Positions 1 to 8,925 of a DNA stretch of 38,089 nucleotides are shown here, one piece after another. The position numbers and the translations under genes are program-made. This DNA is from Deltaproteobacteria bacterium. Its GTDB lineage: Bacteria; Desulfobacterota; BSN033; UBA1163. Below the pieces are notes generated by a model. It did no database searches, had not been told where the DNA came from, and saw only the letters and a program-made list of their open reading frames with translations. Numbering within the stretch: the first letter of the stretch is position 1; the number at the start of each line of letters is the position of its first letter. The stretch is taken from contig JAGVBT010000045.1 of assembly GCA_020059605.1 (NCBI GenBank), forward strand, positions 1 to 38,089. Reading direction: 5' to 3'.

Positions 1-92
1 CCTCGGTTGCGAGTCGAAGCGACCTGAGCCTGTCGAAGGGTGCGTTCCGCAGCCATTCATGCTTCGACAAGCTCAGCACGAACGGCTGGGGT
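1..92. repeat. Interspersed repeat with long hairpin
   Basis: Non-coding. Positions 24-38 (CTGAGCCTGTCGAAG) and 62-76 (CTTCGACAAGCTCAG) are inverted with 14 of 15 bases matching. The first 40 bases are nearly identical, in reverse complement, to 34410-34449. The signature CTCGGTTGCGAGTCGA (2-17) recurs at several places in this window. The remaining bases up to 273 hold no gene that I can support. Confidence 0.8.
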
Positions 93-273
93 TCAGTCTC
101 GGTGTCTATACAATTATGGACTGATTAGTAATTAAGGCTTTTTCATAAATTGATTCAAGAAATCCAGGGCCTAACACTTTGTGAACTTCAAATACAGCAG
201 CCATGATTTGGTACGAGAGGTCACGGTATATGATATTTGTGCTATTCGTTGTCATTCGTGTCATTCGTGAATT

Positions 274-810
274 TCAGAAAATACTTCCCCAGAAAGGCCT
301 GCTTAAGATCAATAAGATCCCGGCAAGGATAATGAAAAAAATTCCTTCTTCGCTGTTCTCGATAAAATTCTTATACCGCCAGGGGACCCTCTCCTTTAAA
401 TAAGGAGTCCACCGGGGGAGGTACTCCGGCACGTTCTGATCGTAATCTTCGTATTGGGTTCCGAAAATCTTTTTCAGCCTGTCCCCTTCCACCCTTTTTT
501 TGTAGGGGATATAGTGAAAACAGAACATGAAGGTTGCGGCGGCCAGGAAATAGATATTGTCCGCCAGGATACAGAACCCCGCCGTGATCAGGATGGAGCC
601 GATGTAGAGGGGGTTTTTGACATACGAATACGGCCCGCTCACCGTGAGCGTCTCATTCTTCTGGAGATGCCCTGCCGCCCAGATGCGGATCGATTCGCCC
701 AATAAGATCAGGATCAGTCCGATCAACAGTCCGGGCATCCCGGGTCTGGCAAAGATGACCAACAGGATAGCCCCGATGAATAAAGGAATCCTTCGCAACT
801 TTTTGCTCAT
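274..810 (-). CDS. Isoprenylcysteine carboxyl methyltransferase-like membrane protein
   Basis: 178-residue integral membrane protein of the ICMT/PEMT-like superfamily. These enzymes use S-adenosylmethionine to methylate lipid or prenyl-cysteine substrates at the membrane; the substrate here is unknown. The family core GPYSYVKNPLYIGSIL lies near residues 58-73 and is followed by a hydrophobic helix and the charged stretch HYIPYKKRVEGDRLKKIFG typical of the cofactor-binding end. About four membrane helices are visible. The ATG is preceded by GAGGAGTGATCT, a strong ribosome site. It is the last member of a minus-strand envelope cluster, but about 200 bases of repeat DNA separate it from the LAB_N gene, so membership of the same transcript is uncertain. 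The family call is firm; the substrate cannot be judged. Confidence 0.85.
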   Translation of the reverse strand: MSKKLRRIPLFIGAILLVIFARPGMPGLLIGLILILLGESIRIWAAGHLQKNETLTVSGPYSYVKNPLYIGSILITAGFCILADNIYFLAAATFMFCFHYIPYKKRVEGDRLKKIFGTQYEDYDQNVPEYLPRWTPYLKERVPWRYKNFIENSEEGIFFIILAGILLILSRPFWGSIF

Positions 811-864
811 AGATCACTCCTCGTCTCTTTCGTGTTAAATGGCCTGGCTGTTGCTCAAAATGAA

Positions 865-978
865 TCCATGCTTCGACAAGCTCAGCATGAACGGACAGGT
901 TTCATAATTTCAATATATCACCGTTCGCCCTGCCTGTCCGCCGAAGCCCTAGCGAAGGCGGGAGCCTGTCGAAGGGCA
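865..978. repeat. Inverted interspersed repeat
   Basis: CTTCGACAAGCTCAG at 871-885 is answered by the inverted AGCCTGTCGAAG at 963-974. These are the same arms seen at the start of the window, here about 75 bases apart. The repeat occupies the gap between the methyltransferase and the LAB_N gene. No coding potential was seen. Confidence 0.7.
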
Positions 979-1006
979 AACGTTTTATTTGGGTAACAAC
1001 CCCTTC

Positions 1007-1348
1007 TTATCCGGCAACAGAAGAGGCCTTTCTCTTTTTATAGATGAACCAGAGATTTCTGAAATAGATAAAATTTCCCGGGAGATAGGCCAGGATGAAA
1101 ACGGGATCCATCCGATAAATCGCATAGGTGAGAACGATCAGCCCTCCTCCCAGGCTGAAATACCAGAAAGCAACCGGGATGACGCTCTCCTTCCTTTTCT
1201 CCGAGGCGATCCACTGGATGAGGAAACGCATCGTGAACATCGCCTGTCCGATAAAACCCAGGATCAACCAGAAGTCTAACCGAAATGTCGGATACTTCAA
1301 AGAAAGGTCCTTCAAAAAATTTAACGCAAAGCTGAAGATTGCTTCCAT
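1007..1348 (-). CDS. LAB_N domain membrane protein (lipid-A-disaccharide synthase N-terminal domain-like)
   Basis: 113-residue protein with three predicted membrane helices. The signature runs through LDFWLILGFIGQAMFTMRFL, IQWIASEKRKESVIPVAFWYFS and YRMDPVFILAYLPGNFIYFRNLW, characteristic of the small LAB_N family named for resemblance to the N-terminus of LpxB. Stand-alone members often sit next to Dpm1-like GT2 and GT39 genes, as here; their role in lipid or glycolipid handling is not established. I chose the ATG at 1348 because GAGGAG lies about 10 bases upstream; a TTG start at 1366 would overlap the GT2 gene by 17 bases. The start lies directly after the GT2 stop, implying translational coupling. 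Confidence 0.88.
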   Translation of the reverse strand: MEAIFSFALNFLKDLSLKYPTFRLDFWLILGFIGQAMFTMRFLIQWIASEKRKESVIPVAFWYFSLGGGLIVLTYAIYRMDPVFILAYLPGNFIYFRNLWFIYKKRKASSVAG

Positions 1349-1349
1349 C

Positions 1350-2075
1350 TTAAATTCTCTCCTCAATGTTATAACGGATACTGCGGTGTTTCATCCATCT
1401 CACGCCCAGGAGATCGATGAAAGACCGCAACACGCGGTTCCTGATGTTATATTTTGATTTTCCGTATTTCCTGGGATGATGAAATACTGGAACTTCGATA
1501 ATCCGGTAACCTTTCATTTTTGTCAGGGTAGAAAAAAACCGATGCATTCCATTAAACACCAACAGGTCTTTGATACATTCCCTTTTGAAAGCCCGTAGGG
1601 TGCAGGCGCTGTCCTTGAACTCCTCCCCGCATAAACGGTTACGGACAGCGTTGGCAATCTTCGAAGAAATTCTCTTCAACCATGGGTCACCTCTTTTCTG
1701 TCGCCACCCCGTGGCCATATCGTAACAGTCAAGATACCCCAGAAGCTTCGGGATATCCTCCGGATCGTTCTGGAGGTCCGAATCGAGCGTTACGATCTTC
1801 TCTCCCCGGGCCTCCCTCATCCCTGCGATCAGGGCCGTGCTGAGCCCCCGATTCTCCCTCAACCCGATCACGCGGAGGGAGGTGTGTTTCAGGGCCATCT
1901 CCCTGAGAATCTTTCGGCTCCCGTCCGAACTCCCATCATCCACAAAGACCATCTCGTAAGGGGTTCCAAGCCTCCCTAAAACCTCGGCTAATTTAGGGAT
2001 TAAAACAGGGAGGTTCTCCTCTTCATTATAGACAGGGATCACCACGGAGATATCAACGGTTTCAGTAGGATTCAT
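1350..2075 (-). CDS. Family 2 glycosyltransferase, Dpm1/ArnC-like
   Basis: 241-residue GT-A fold transferase that probably loads a sugar from a nucleotide donor onto a polyprenyl phosphate at the inner face of the membrane. The start VVIPVYNEEENLPVLI, the nucleotide-binding VDDGSSDGSRKIL and the metal-binding DSDLQNDPEDIP are the standard Dpm1/ArnC motifs in order. The ArnC-type C-terminal membrane helices are absent, so it resembles soluble Dpm1 more than ArnC. It follows a GT39 gene by about 195 bases of repeat-rich DNA and is coupled to the LAB_N gene. The polyprenyl-sugar it makes would be the logical donor for the neighbouring GT39 enzymes. Enzyme class is sure; the sugar is unknown. Confidence 0.92.
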   Translation of the reverse strand: MNPTETVDISVVIPVYNEEENLPVLIPKLAEVLGRLGTPYEMVFVDDGSSDGSRKILREMALKHTSLRVIGLRENRGLSTALIAGMREARGEKIVTLDSDLQNDPEDIPKLLGYLDCYDMATGWRQKRGDPWLKRISSKIANAVRNRLCGEEFKDSACTLRAFKRECIKDLLVFNGMHRFFSTLTKMKGYRIIEVPVFHHPRKYGKSKYNIRNRVLRSFIDLLGVRWMKHRSIRYNIEERI

Positions 2076-2094
2076 CGTTGTTCAGGAAATACGG

Positions 2095-2250
2095 GTTTCG
2101 TCTAACGGCAACGGTAACGATGCCCGTATCGTTTATAAAAGGCTACGCCTATCGTGTTTAATTCTTCTTTTAACGTAACCGTTACCGAATGACGAAACGC
2201 CTGCCCGCCGGTAGGCAGGGGCTTCGTCACCGTAACTTTAACCGATTGCT
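2095..2250. repeat. Intergenic repeat with TAACGGCAACGGTAACG motif
   Basis: The gap between the GT39 and GT2 genes holds TCTAACGGCAACGGTAACGA, the inverted CGTAACCGTTACC, a CCTGCCCGCCGGTAGGCAGG palindrome and GCTTCGTCACCGTAAC. Closely related sequence reappears around 36848-36975 after the ABC genes. No coding potential was seen. Confidence 0.7.
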
Positions 2251-2270
2251 CCTAACCTATCTGTTTAGTC

Positions 2271-3959
2271 TCATTTATTCGAAATCAGTACGATATCATT
2301 GCCTCCCACCGGGCGACGGGCGATTACCTTAACTTCCATTGTATCCTTATTTTTCTCCAATAGCATAAAATCTCTAAGCTTGAGGAGGCAAAAAACCCTC
2401 TCCTCCGATTGGAGCAAACGATCCAGTTCTTCTACTCTCTCTATCTCCAGGATGGGCACAATCCCTGTATAAAAATTATAGGGCGCGGTGATAAAACCTC
2501 CAAAGATCGCCAGCTTCTCTCCGGGTTGAATCCTCGAGGTGATTTCCTGCGAGATAAAACGGGCCGATTTATATGGATTGACCGCCGGAAAAGCGACCCT
2601 GAAGGTATAAAAGGATCCGCCCCCTACGATTACAACGATAAGAAAGAACAGGGCTGCCCGCTTCCGGAGCCGGTTGAGGACAAACAGGGCGAACGCCCCT
2701 CCAACCCAAAGAAAGGTGAAGGGGAGGCTATGCAGAAGGTAAGCAGGGAATCTCGTCCAAACCACCCATGGGATGGCTGCTCCTGCAATCAGGATCAGTC
2801 CTGTCAAGAGATGGAGGGATACGGAAAACCAACCCTCACGAAAGCTTCCCGTAGAGGCGGATATAAGATCATCCCAGAACTTTCCCACCATCAGGGAAAC
2901 GGCCGGAAAAAGGGGTAAAAGATAAAGCCCTCTCTTTCCTTTCGAGATGGAAAAGAAAATGAATATGACCGCAAACCAGACCAGGAGAAAAAGAAATTCC
3001 GTCCTGATTCTCCTCCTTCCTTCTGAAAAGCCGTAGGCGATGGCCGCCGGTAGAAAAAAGGTCCAGGGTAAGAAATCAGCCGGGAAGTTATAAAGATAGT
3101 AGTAAAAAGGGCGGATATGGCTCGATCCCTTTGCAAACCGTTCAAGCGTATGGAGCATGATCGTCTCGTCGAAATAATCTTTCCCTCCCTTCAAGAGGGC
3201 GGGAAGATACCAGGCAAGAACGACGATGAAAAAAAGAAACAACCCCGGGAGAAGCTTCATCCTTTTTAAGCCATTCCAATCTCTCCGGATGATGAGATAG
3301 ACCAGGCAGACCAGGAGGGGAAGGACGAATCCGACCGGCCCCTTGGTCAATGTCGCAAGCGCCAAGCCAATATAGAATCCATAAATGATGAAGGGCCTCT
3401 TATTCTCCCTCTCCCCTTGGGGGAGAGGGGAGGGTCGCATCGACTCGCAACCGAGGTGAGGGGGATTGCCTCGATACCATTGTAAAAAACATAGTAAAGA
3501 GAGAGTGGTGAAGAATGTGAGAGTGGCGTCGATATTCGCCCTTGTGGATAGATAGGCGAATTCATGGCTCGAAGCGAGGAGGAGCCCGGAGATAAAGCCC
3601 ATGCGGGATGAATAGAGCCTTTTCCCGATGAAAAAAGTGAGGAGGACGGCAAGGGTCCCGAAAAGGGCGGAGGGAAATCTCACTGCAAAGGAGGTAAACC
3701 CGCCCCAGAGATAAGAGGAAAAGGCGATGAGCCAGAAAAAGAGCGGAGGTTTATCCGTATACATCTTTCCATTAAAATGCATCAGGATCCAATCGCCCCC
3801 GTTGACCATTTCCCTCGCCACCTGGCCATAGCGCGGCTCATCCGGGCTCCAGAGGTCCCACTGGCCCAGGTTCACAAAATAAACGGCAAAACAGAAGGCA
3901 AGCAGAAGTGCAACCTGCCCCCAAGGATGATTCCATAAGTGTGATAGTCGCTGTTTCAT
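2271..3959 (-). CDS. Family 39 glycosyltransferase, ArnT/PMT-like, with in-frame repeat insertion
   Basis: 562-residue polytopic transferase moving a sugar from a polyprenyl phosphate carrier to an acceptor on the periplasmic side, by analogy with ArnT (aminoarabinose to lipid A). The first periplasmic loop has the family's acidic motif, DLWSPDEPRYGQVAREM (about residues 34-50), then DKPPLFFWL. About a dozen hydrophobic helices follow. Near residues 165-187 the sequence contains NPPHLGCESMRPSPLPQGER, which is absent from the second copy at 5105-6706 and is the translation of an interspersed DNA repeat. The gene is still open, so the insertion is in frame, in a loop just before a TLTKGPVGF helix. 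The ATG is preceded by AGAAGAG, very close. It is paralogous to the 5105-6706 gene. Confidence 0.92.
   Translation of the reverse strand: MKQRLSHLWNHPWGQVALLLAFCFAVYFVNLGQWDLWSPDEPRYGQVAREMVNGGDWILMHFNGKMYTDKPPLFFWLIAFSSYLWGGFTSFAVRFPSALFGTLAVLLTFFIGKRLYSSRMGFISGLLLASSHEFAYLSTRANIDATLTFFTTLSLLCFLQWYRGNPPHLGCESMRPSPLPQGERENKRPFIIYGFYIGLALATLTKGPVGFVLPLLVCLVYLIIRRDWNGLKRMKLLPGLFLFFIVVLAWYLPALLKGGKDYFDETIMLHTLERFAKGSSHIRPFYYYLYNFPADFLPWTFFLPAAIAYGFSEGRRRIRTEFLFLLVWFAVIFIFFSISKGKRGLYLLPLFPAVSLMVGKFWDDLISASTGSFREGWFSVSLHLLTGLILIAGAAIPWVVWTRFPAYLLHSLPFTFLWVGGAFALFVLNRLRKRAALFFLIVVIVGGGSFYTFRVAFPAVNPYKSARFISQEITSRIQPGEKLAIFGGFITAPYNFYTGIVPILEIERVEELDRLLQSEERVFCLLKLRDFMLLEKNKDTMEVKVIARRPVGGNDIVLISNK
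3402..3465. repeat. Interspersed repeat inside GT39 coding sequence
   Basis: The near-palindromic CTCCCTCTCCCC-TT-GGGGGAGAGGGG (3405-3430) is joined to the signature TCGACTCGCAACCGAG (3440-3455), also found at 21922-21937 and 34433-34448 and inverted at 2-17. Here it lies wholly within the GT39 reading frame and adds roughly 21-23 residues. Confidence 0.8.
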
Positions 3960-4011
3960 CTCTTCTAAGCTGTCAAAATTCCTCCTATATTAATCCAGTG
4001 ATCGGACGATT

Positions 4012-5082
4012 TCAACTCCGGACTCGGGAAGCCCTGATCAGTTTGAACAGGCCATAACAGGTGAACATTAAAACCCCGCCAAAGATCAAATAATAGACTT
4101 TCCTCGAGGTTCCCAGCAGAGGGAAGAGGTTCGTAAAGACCCACTCCTCGAAGAAATCCTCCACCCCCCACTCCCCCTGGATCGTGATGACATCCTCCGA
4201 AATCTTATCTTCGTCAACGGTCACCTTTAAAATGTGGTGGAACTTACCCCATTCCGGCTGACTTTGTTTCAGGCGTCCTCCGCCGCCCGAAACAATGAGA
4301 CTCATCCCTTTCCTTTGCCCCCTCCAATAGCCGTGGTAATCTCCGAAAAAGCACACGGTCACCTTATGGCCTTCTAATAAGTTGAAGAGCTCCTCTTCTC
4401 TCGGAATGGGGAGAGATCCTTCGATATGATCGGCTAAGCCTCTTGGGGGATAATGGATGAAAACAAAGCGTTGTCTCTTGCCCTCCCTTTTTTCGGATAG
4501 CGTTTTTTGGAGATAATCTAAATAATCGCTTGGCTTTTGCCCGTCAACCCCACAAATAATGAAAAGGCAGTTATTAAAGACAAAATCGAAGTTCATCGAG
4601 CCATAAAGGGATTCATAAATGTCTTTAGTCACCCTTCGTCCATCCTGCCTTATCCTCGAATTAGAATGATCAATGTCATGATTTCCGGCGACCAAGAAAA
4701 CGGGAAAAGGCGGCTTGATTTCAGTCGTCATCTCTGTCAGAAAGAAACGATGGTTCCAGATATCAGGCTTTTTGACGAAATCTCCTAAAATGACCATAAA
4801 AGAAGAACGATCTTTCTTTAATGCCATCTCGATCAAGGTTTCCGCTGCTTCGCTTCCACTTGTATCACCGATAACCAAAAAGGAAAACGGGAAACCCTCT
4901 TCGTTTAATGTGGCTACATGGGAAGGCCTGTTCCCGATCAGGTGATGGGAAGGGATGCTGTTATAATCGCGGCAAAATAGAATGACAATCCACAAGAGAT
5001 AGCTGAGGGATAAAGAAAAAATGGACAGGATCGCCCACCCAACCCATTGATGTTTTTCCCTTAAATTATTTACGAACCTCAT
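4012..5082 (-). CDS. Membrane-anchored calcineurin-like metallophosphoesterase
   Basis: 356 residues: an N-terminal membrane helix (WAILSIFSLSLSYLLWIVIL), a periplasm-facing phosphoesterase domain and a C-terminal helix (YLIFGGVLMFTCYGLF). Metal-binding motifs appear in order: IGDTSG (in place of the usual GDxHG), VILGDFVKKPD, AGNHDIDH, FIHYPPRG and FFGDYHGYW. This fits a two-metal phosphoesterase acting on a membrane or cell-wall phosphoester; the substrate is unknown. I chose the ATG at 5082, with GGAG four bases upstream; a TTG at 5127 would overlap the upstream GT39 gene. It sits 22 bases after one GT39 gene and 52 before the other, so it is probably part of the same operon and may recycle polyprenyl phosphate or trim the modified lipid. 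Confidence 0.88.
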   Translation of the reverse strand: MRFVNNLREKHQWVGWAILSIFSLSLSYLLWIVILFCRDYNSIPSHHLIGNRPSHVATLNEEGFPFSFLVIGDTSGSEAAETLIEMALKKDRSSFMVILGDFVKKPDIWNHRFFLTEMTTEIKPPFPVFLVAGNHDIDHSNSRIRQDGRRVTKDIYESLYGSMNFDFVFNNCLFIICGVDGQKPSDYLDYLQKTLSEKREGKRQRFVFIHYPPRGLADHIEGSLPIPREEELFNLLEGHKVTVCFFGDYHGYWRGQRKGMSLIVSGGGGRLKQSQPEWGKFHHILKVTVDEDKISEDVITIQGEWGVEDFFEEWVFTNLFPLLGTSRKVYYLIFGGVLMFTCYGLFKLIRASRVRS

Positions 5083-5104
5083 AGTACTCCATTTCCTCAC
5101 GATT

Positions 5105-6706
5105 TTACTGGTTTGAGATAAGAACAAGGTCCCAATGCCATACCTTCATCCGGTCGATAGGATAAATTTCGATTCTCAAATCTTTTTTGAGCTGGTCGAG
5201 GTCTGCCTTTTGAACCACCATAAAAACCCGATCTGATGATAAAAAAACCTTATTAAACCTGCCCTGGTTCCATATTTCTTCGGTAAACGGTCTTTTTGTA
5301 TAGTAGTATAACCCTGTGGGACGGAACAAACAGACTTTTAACTCGTCCTGTGGATCCATTCTTTTCAGAATCTTTTCGGAAAATATTTTCATAGACCTCT
5401 GCTCATTCAACCGAAGAGGGAGGGTATAGGAAAGGTGGAGATGAAAGAAGGTAAAGGTTGTCATGAGGCAAACGAATGAGGCCCATCCCCTCTTCTTTAT
5501 GAAGAAAAGAGTGGAGAGAAGGGAACCGACCAATGCATAAGAACTGACGAATAAACCTAACGAATGGTATGGTCCAAAGCCAGGATATAACCTGTTTGGA
5601 ATTCTCCATAGAACCCCAACAAAGACAGTGAGAAAAAGGGAGGTCAAAAAGATCAAGGGGATGAGGAGTTTTTTATCCCTCATACCTGAATCCAATCGGA
5701 ATTCCCATAGAACCCCCACCATCAATGCTGCAGCGGGATAAAGGGGAAGAATATAATTATCCTTTTTCCCTTTGGATAGGGTAAAGAAAAGGAATACGGT
5801 AACGAACCAAACGAATAAAAATAGAAATTCTTTTCTTTTAGCTTTCTCGTTTCGTAGACCAAAGAACAAGGCCGCTGGCAAGAAAACAGTCCAGGGTAAA
5901 AATTCCAAGGGGAAGCGAATAAAATAAAAGAAGAAGGGTTTGGCATGAAAATGCCTTCCCCCTTCGATTAGCCTTCCAATGGTTTGGCCAAAAAGAATTT
6001 TATCTCTGTAGACTTCGCCTCCAATCCAACAGGCCGGGATTAACCAAATTAAAACGACCGCAAGGGAAATGATGAAACTGTAAAACAAATTCCGGGCTTT
6101 TTGGGGTTCTTTCTGAACAAATGAATAGAGAAGGAGAATGATCATAGGAAGAAATGCAATGGGCCCCTTGGTCAGGGTGGCCAAGGCCGTAAAAACCCCC
6201 GCCCAAAGGTAATATTTTTGCTGCCCCTCGTTTTCATACCCAAGATAAAAATAATAAAGTGTGAGAAGAAAAAAAAGCGTAAAAAGGGAATCCATCAGCA
6301 CCCATCTTGACAACTGAGGGAATAGAAAGCAGGTGGAAAGAACCAGAGCAGAGAATAATCCTGCTCTCTCATTAAAAAGCTTCTTACCGAAAAGGAAGGT
6401 GAGGATCATGGTCAAAAATCCAGCCAGGGCTGAAGGAAGGCGATTGGCAAACTCCGTATCCTCTCCTAAAAATAAGGCCGACAGGTTCGCCAGCCAGAAA
6501 AAGAGAGGGGGTTTCTCAGCATAAATCCTTCCGTTGAGATGAGGTAAAATCCAATTCCCGCTCTCCCTCATTTCACGAGCCACAACAGCATACCGTGTTT
6601 CATCCGGATCCCAGAGATCCCTTCCTCCAAGGTTGAATAAAAAGACCAGGGTGCCTGTAATGAATAAAATAATGAAAAAATTCTTTCTGGATGAAATTAG
6701 ATTCAT
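5105..6706 (-). CDS. Family 39 glycosyltransferase, ArnT/PMT-like
   Basis: 533-residue multi-helix transferase, paralogous to the 2271-3959 gene but lacking its repeat insertion. The catalytic-loop motif DLWDPDETRYAVVAREM lies about 25 residues in, followed by NGRIYAEKPPLFFWL. The later ALATLTKGPIAFLPM, FLPWTVFLPAALFF and FTLSKGKKDNYILPLYPA segments mirror the family. It should use a polyprenyl-phospho-sugar on the periplasmic face, acting on lipid A, another glycolipid or a protein. I prefer the ATG at 6706, with AAGGA four bases upstream; a TTG at 6724 is the alternative. It starts about 80 bases after the histidine kinase gene and is the first structural gene of the cluster. Confidence 0.92.
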   Translation of the reverse strand: MNLISSRKNFFIILFITGTLVFLFNLGGRDLWDPDETRYAVVAREMRESGNWILPHLNGRIYAEKPPLFFWLANLSALFLGEDTEFANRLPSALAGFLTMILTFLFGKKLFNERAGLFSALVLSTCFLFPQLSRWVLMDSLFTLFFLLTLYYFYLGYENEGQQKYYLWAGVFTALATLTKGPIAFLPMIILLLYSFVQKEPQKARNLFYSFIISLAVVLIWLIPACWIGGEVYRDKILFGQTIGRLIEGGRHFHAKPFFFYFIRFPLEFLPWTVFLPAALFFGLRNEKAKRKEFLFLFVWFVTVFLFFTLSKGKKDNYILPLYPAAALMVGVLWEFRLDSGMRDKKLLIPLIFLTSLFLTVFVGVLWRIPNRLYPGFGPYHSLGLFVSSYALVGSLLSTLFFIKKRGWASFVCLMTTFTFFHLHLSYTLPLRLNEQRSMKIFSEKILKRMDPQDELKVCLFRPTGLYYYTKRPFTEEIWNQGRFNKVFLSSDRVFMVVQKADLDQLKKDLRIEIYPIDRMKVWHWDLVLISNQ

Positions 6707-6804
6707 TACTTCCTTAAAACCCAACGATTTTTGTAAATAATTATAAATGCCGAAGATGAATGGCAGATTAAATGAAAATGAAGATTTCTTAACCTTGGGA
6801 ATGT

Positions 6805-8229
6805 TTAGGCTTTGTGGATAGGTAAATAAACGGTGAATGTTGACCCCCGACCTGATTCACTTTCTACTTCGACTTCCCCGTGATGGGCATGGACGATCCA
6901 TTGAACAATGCTCAAACCTAATCCAACCCCTTCCGTTTCTCTCGAGCGGGATTTATCCACTCGATAGAAACGCCTGAAGATATTTTCTTGCTCTTCTTGG
7001 GGGATTCCAATTCCCGTATCCTTGATTTTGACAACCACATTTCCTTTATCTCTTTCCAAAGCGACTTGAATAGACCCCGTTGGGGTGTACTTAATGGCAT
7101 TATCGATTAAATTAGTGAAAAGCTGTTGAAGACGAATTTTATCCCCCGAGATGACCACTTCCGGAAGGGGCCGGATCGTTAAATCTATATTTTTCTGCTC
7201 GGCCAGAACCTTAAAAAGGTTGGCGATATCTTTAAGCAAAAGGTCCAACCGAAGAGGGACCATTTTCAGCTCCGCCTGGCGAGAATCGAATTTGGAAAGA
7301 AGAATCAAATCATTGATCATCCGGTTCATATGTCGAAATTGTTCTAAAAAATGGGCGAGGCCTTCTTGATACTCATCGGGGTTCCTCTTTTCCGAAAGCA
7401 AAACCTCGGCTTCTCCTTCCAGCGCGCAAAGCGGAGTTTTCAGCTCATGGGAAGCATCGGCAATAAACTCAGCCATCCGTTTAAAGGAGGCATCCAATCT
7501 GGCAATCATGGCGTTGATCGTCTCGATGAGTTCATCCATCTCATCTTCCGTTCCTCTTGGGATGAGCCTTTCACTGAGATTCGCAGAGGTCATATGTTGT
7601 GCTTTAGATGCTATATAACCGATGGGAGAGAGAGATTTTCTGGCCAGAAACCACCCTCCCAATGAACCTAATAGGATCAGAATGGGCAGGAGGATAAGCA
7701 TGTTACTTCTAAAATTGGAAAGACTTTTCCTTACAAACTTGAGGTGGGTCCCAACCTGGATAATATATCTTTGATGACCCTGGACGGGAAGAAAGGCGCT
7801 TATGACCCGGTAGGGTTTCTTTCTTCCCTGGGGCCGAACGTTTTCCCTAATCTCCTTGCCATTCAGAGCCTTGATCCGGACACGGTTATCCGGCACGTAT
7901 CCAATCTCTTTGAATTTACTTGAACTATAAAAGTGATCTCCGTTCTCCGATAGGACTCGAAAATAGACAGGGTAAAGAGATCTCGCCTCCATATGGCTCT
8001 CAAAGCTTTTTAAAACATTTTGATCATAGGGATGGATGGATAGAATTTCTTCCAATTCTTTTATCTCATCCAGGATAAACCGATCCACTTCCTCAATAAG
8101 CTTATGTTCCAAGCGAAAATAGAGGAATCCACAGATAATTAAAGCAGAGGCCAGGAAGGTCAGAATGTACCAGAGGGTTAATTTGACATCGGTTCTCCGA
8201 TAAAAATTAGCCCCGATCTTCGAGAACAT
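6805..8229 (-). CDS. Sensor histidine kinase (HAMP, HisKA, HATPase)
   Basis: 474 residues. Two membrane helices (about residues 17-37 and 175-196) bracket a periplasmic sensor domain of roughly 140 residues; HAMP follows, then the H-box DASHELKTPL, the N-box NLIDNAIKYTP, the G1 box KDTGIGIP, the F-box FRRFYRVDKSRS and the G2 box GVGLGLSIV. The layout matches the CusS/CopS group of OmpR-type systems, whose members sense metals or envelope stress; the ligand here is unknown. It overlaps its response regulator by 23 bases, proving a paired operon, and is followed within 100 bases by the GT39 cluster, which it probably regulates in a PmrAB-like manner (inference). Confidence 0.95.
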   Translation of the reverse strand: MFSKIGANFYRRTDVKLTLWYILTFLASALIICGFLYFRLEHKLIEEVDRFILDEIKELEEILSIHPYDQNVLKSFESHMEARSLYPVYFRVLSENGDHFYSSSKFKEIGYVPDNRVRIKALNGKEIRENVRPQGRKKPYRVISAFLPVQGHQRYIIQVGTHLKFVRKSLSNFRSNMLILLPILILLGSLGGWFLARKSLSPIGYIASKAQHMTSANLSERLIPRGTEDEMDELIETINAMIARLDASFKRMAEFIADASHELKTPLCALEGEAEVLLSEKRNPDEYQEGLAHFLEQFRHMNRMINDLILLSKFDSRQAELKMVPLRLDLLLKDIANLFKVLAEQKNIDLTIRPLPEVVISGDKIRLQQLFTNLIDNAIKYTPTGSIQVALERDKGNVVVKIKDTGIGIPQEEQENIFRRFYRVDKSRSRETEGVGLGLSIVQWIVHAHHGEVEVESESGRGSTFTVYLPIHKA

Positions 8230-8893
8230 ACCCCACCCCTTTCACAGTATGAAGCAGTTTGGGCTGGAAGTCCTTGTCGATCTTATTTCTCAGATGAGAG
8301 ACATGGACATCAATGACATTGGTAGAGGTATCGAAATAGTAATCAAAGATCCTTTCAGAGATCATGGTTCGTGTGATGATCTGCCCTTGATATCTCACGA
8401 AATATTCCAGAAGAGCATATTCCTTGGGCGTAAGTTCGATTTTGATATTTTCACGGAAAACTCGATGTCCATCCGTTTCTAAAAGGAGGTTAGAGACCTT
8501 GAATCTCGAAGGGACACCGGAGCCTTTATTTTCCCTCCGCAGGACCGCCCGGATCCTCGCCAGCAGTTCGTGGAATGAAAATGGTTTTGTTATATAATCA
8601 TCCGCGCCTAAATTTAAACCATGGACAATATCGCTCTCGTTATCCTTTGCTGTCAAAAAGATGACGGGGACCTGGTTTCCCCTCTCCCGTAACTCTTTTA
8701 AAACCTCTCTCCCATCTTTTTGAGGAAGAAGAATATCGAGAAGGACGAGGTCATAAAAATTGAGGAGGGCCAATTTCAAACCTTCCTGCCCGTCGAATGC
8801 CATGTCCACAGAAAAGGAATTCTCCAGAAGTCCCTTCTTAACGAACCGGGCAATCCCTTGATCGTCTTCAACCAATAGAATTGTCGTCAGCAT
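8207..8893 (-). CDS. OmpR-family response regulator
   Basis: 228 residues: an N-terminal receiver (acid pocket VEDDQG, phospho-acceptor Asp in LVLLDILLPQKDG near residue 51, switch Thr in FLTAKD, Lys in YITKPFSF) and a C-terminal winged helix containing LTPKEYALLEYF, VIDVHVSHLRNKI and TVKGVGYVLE. It is a DNA-binding transcription regulator phosphorylated by the overlapping kinase. Sequence style is closest to CusR/CopR-type regulators. The malic enzyme gene ends only 32 bases upstream on the same strand, so read-through is possible, though no functional link is obvious. Confidence 0.95.
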   Translation of the reverse strand: MLTTILLVEDDQGIARFVKKGLLENSFSVDMAFDGQEGLKLALLNFYDLVLLDILLPQKDGREVLKELRERGNQVPVIFLTAKDNESDIVHGLNLGADDYITKPFSFHELLARIRAVLRRENKGSGVPSRFKVSNLLLETDGHRVFRENIKIELTPKEYALLEYFVRYQGQIITRTMISERIFDYYFDTSTNVIDVHVSHLRNKIDKDFQPKLLHTVKGVGYVLEDRG

Positions 8894-8925
8894 TGATCTG
8901 CGGGCCCCTGTTCTTCAAAAATGAT

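Noticed and set aside
2409..2918. 169-codon plus-strand frame opposite the GT39 gene
   Set aside because: Shadow of a well-supported coding sequence; composition is low-complexity and hydrophilic.
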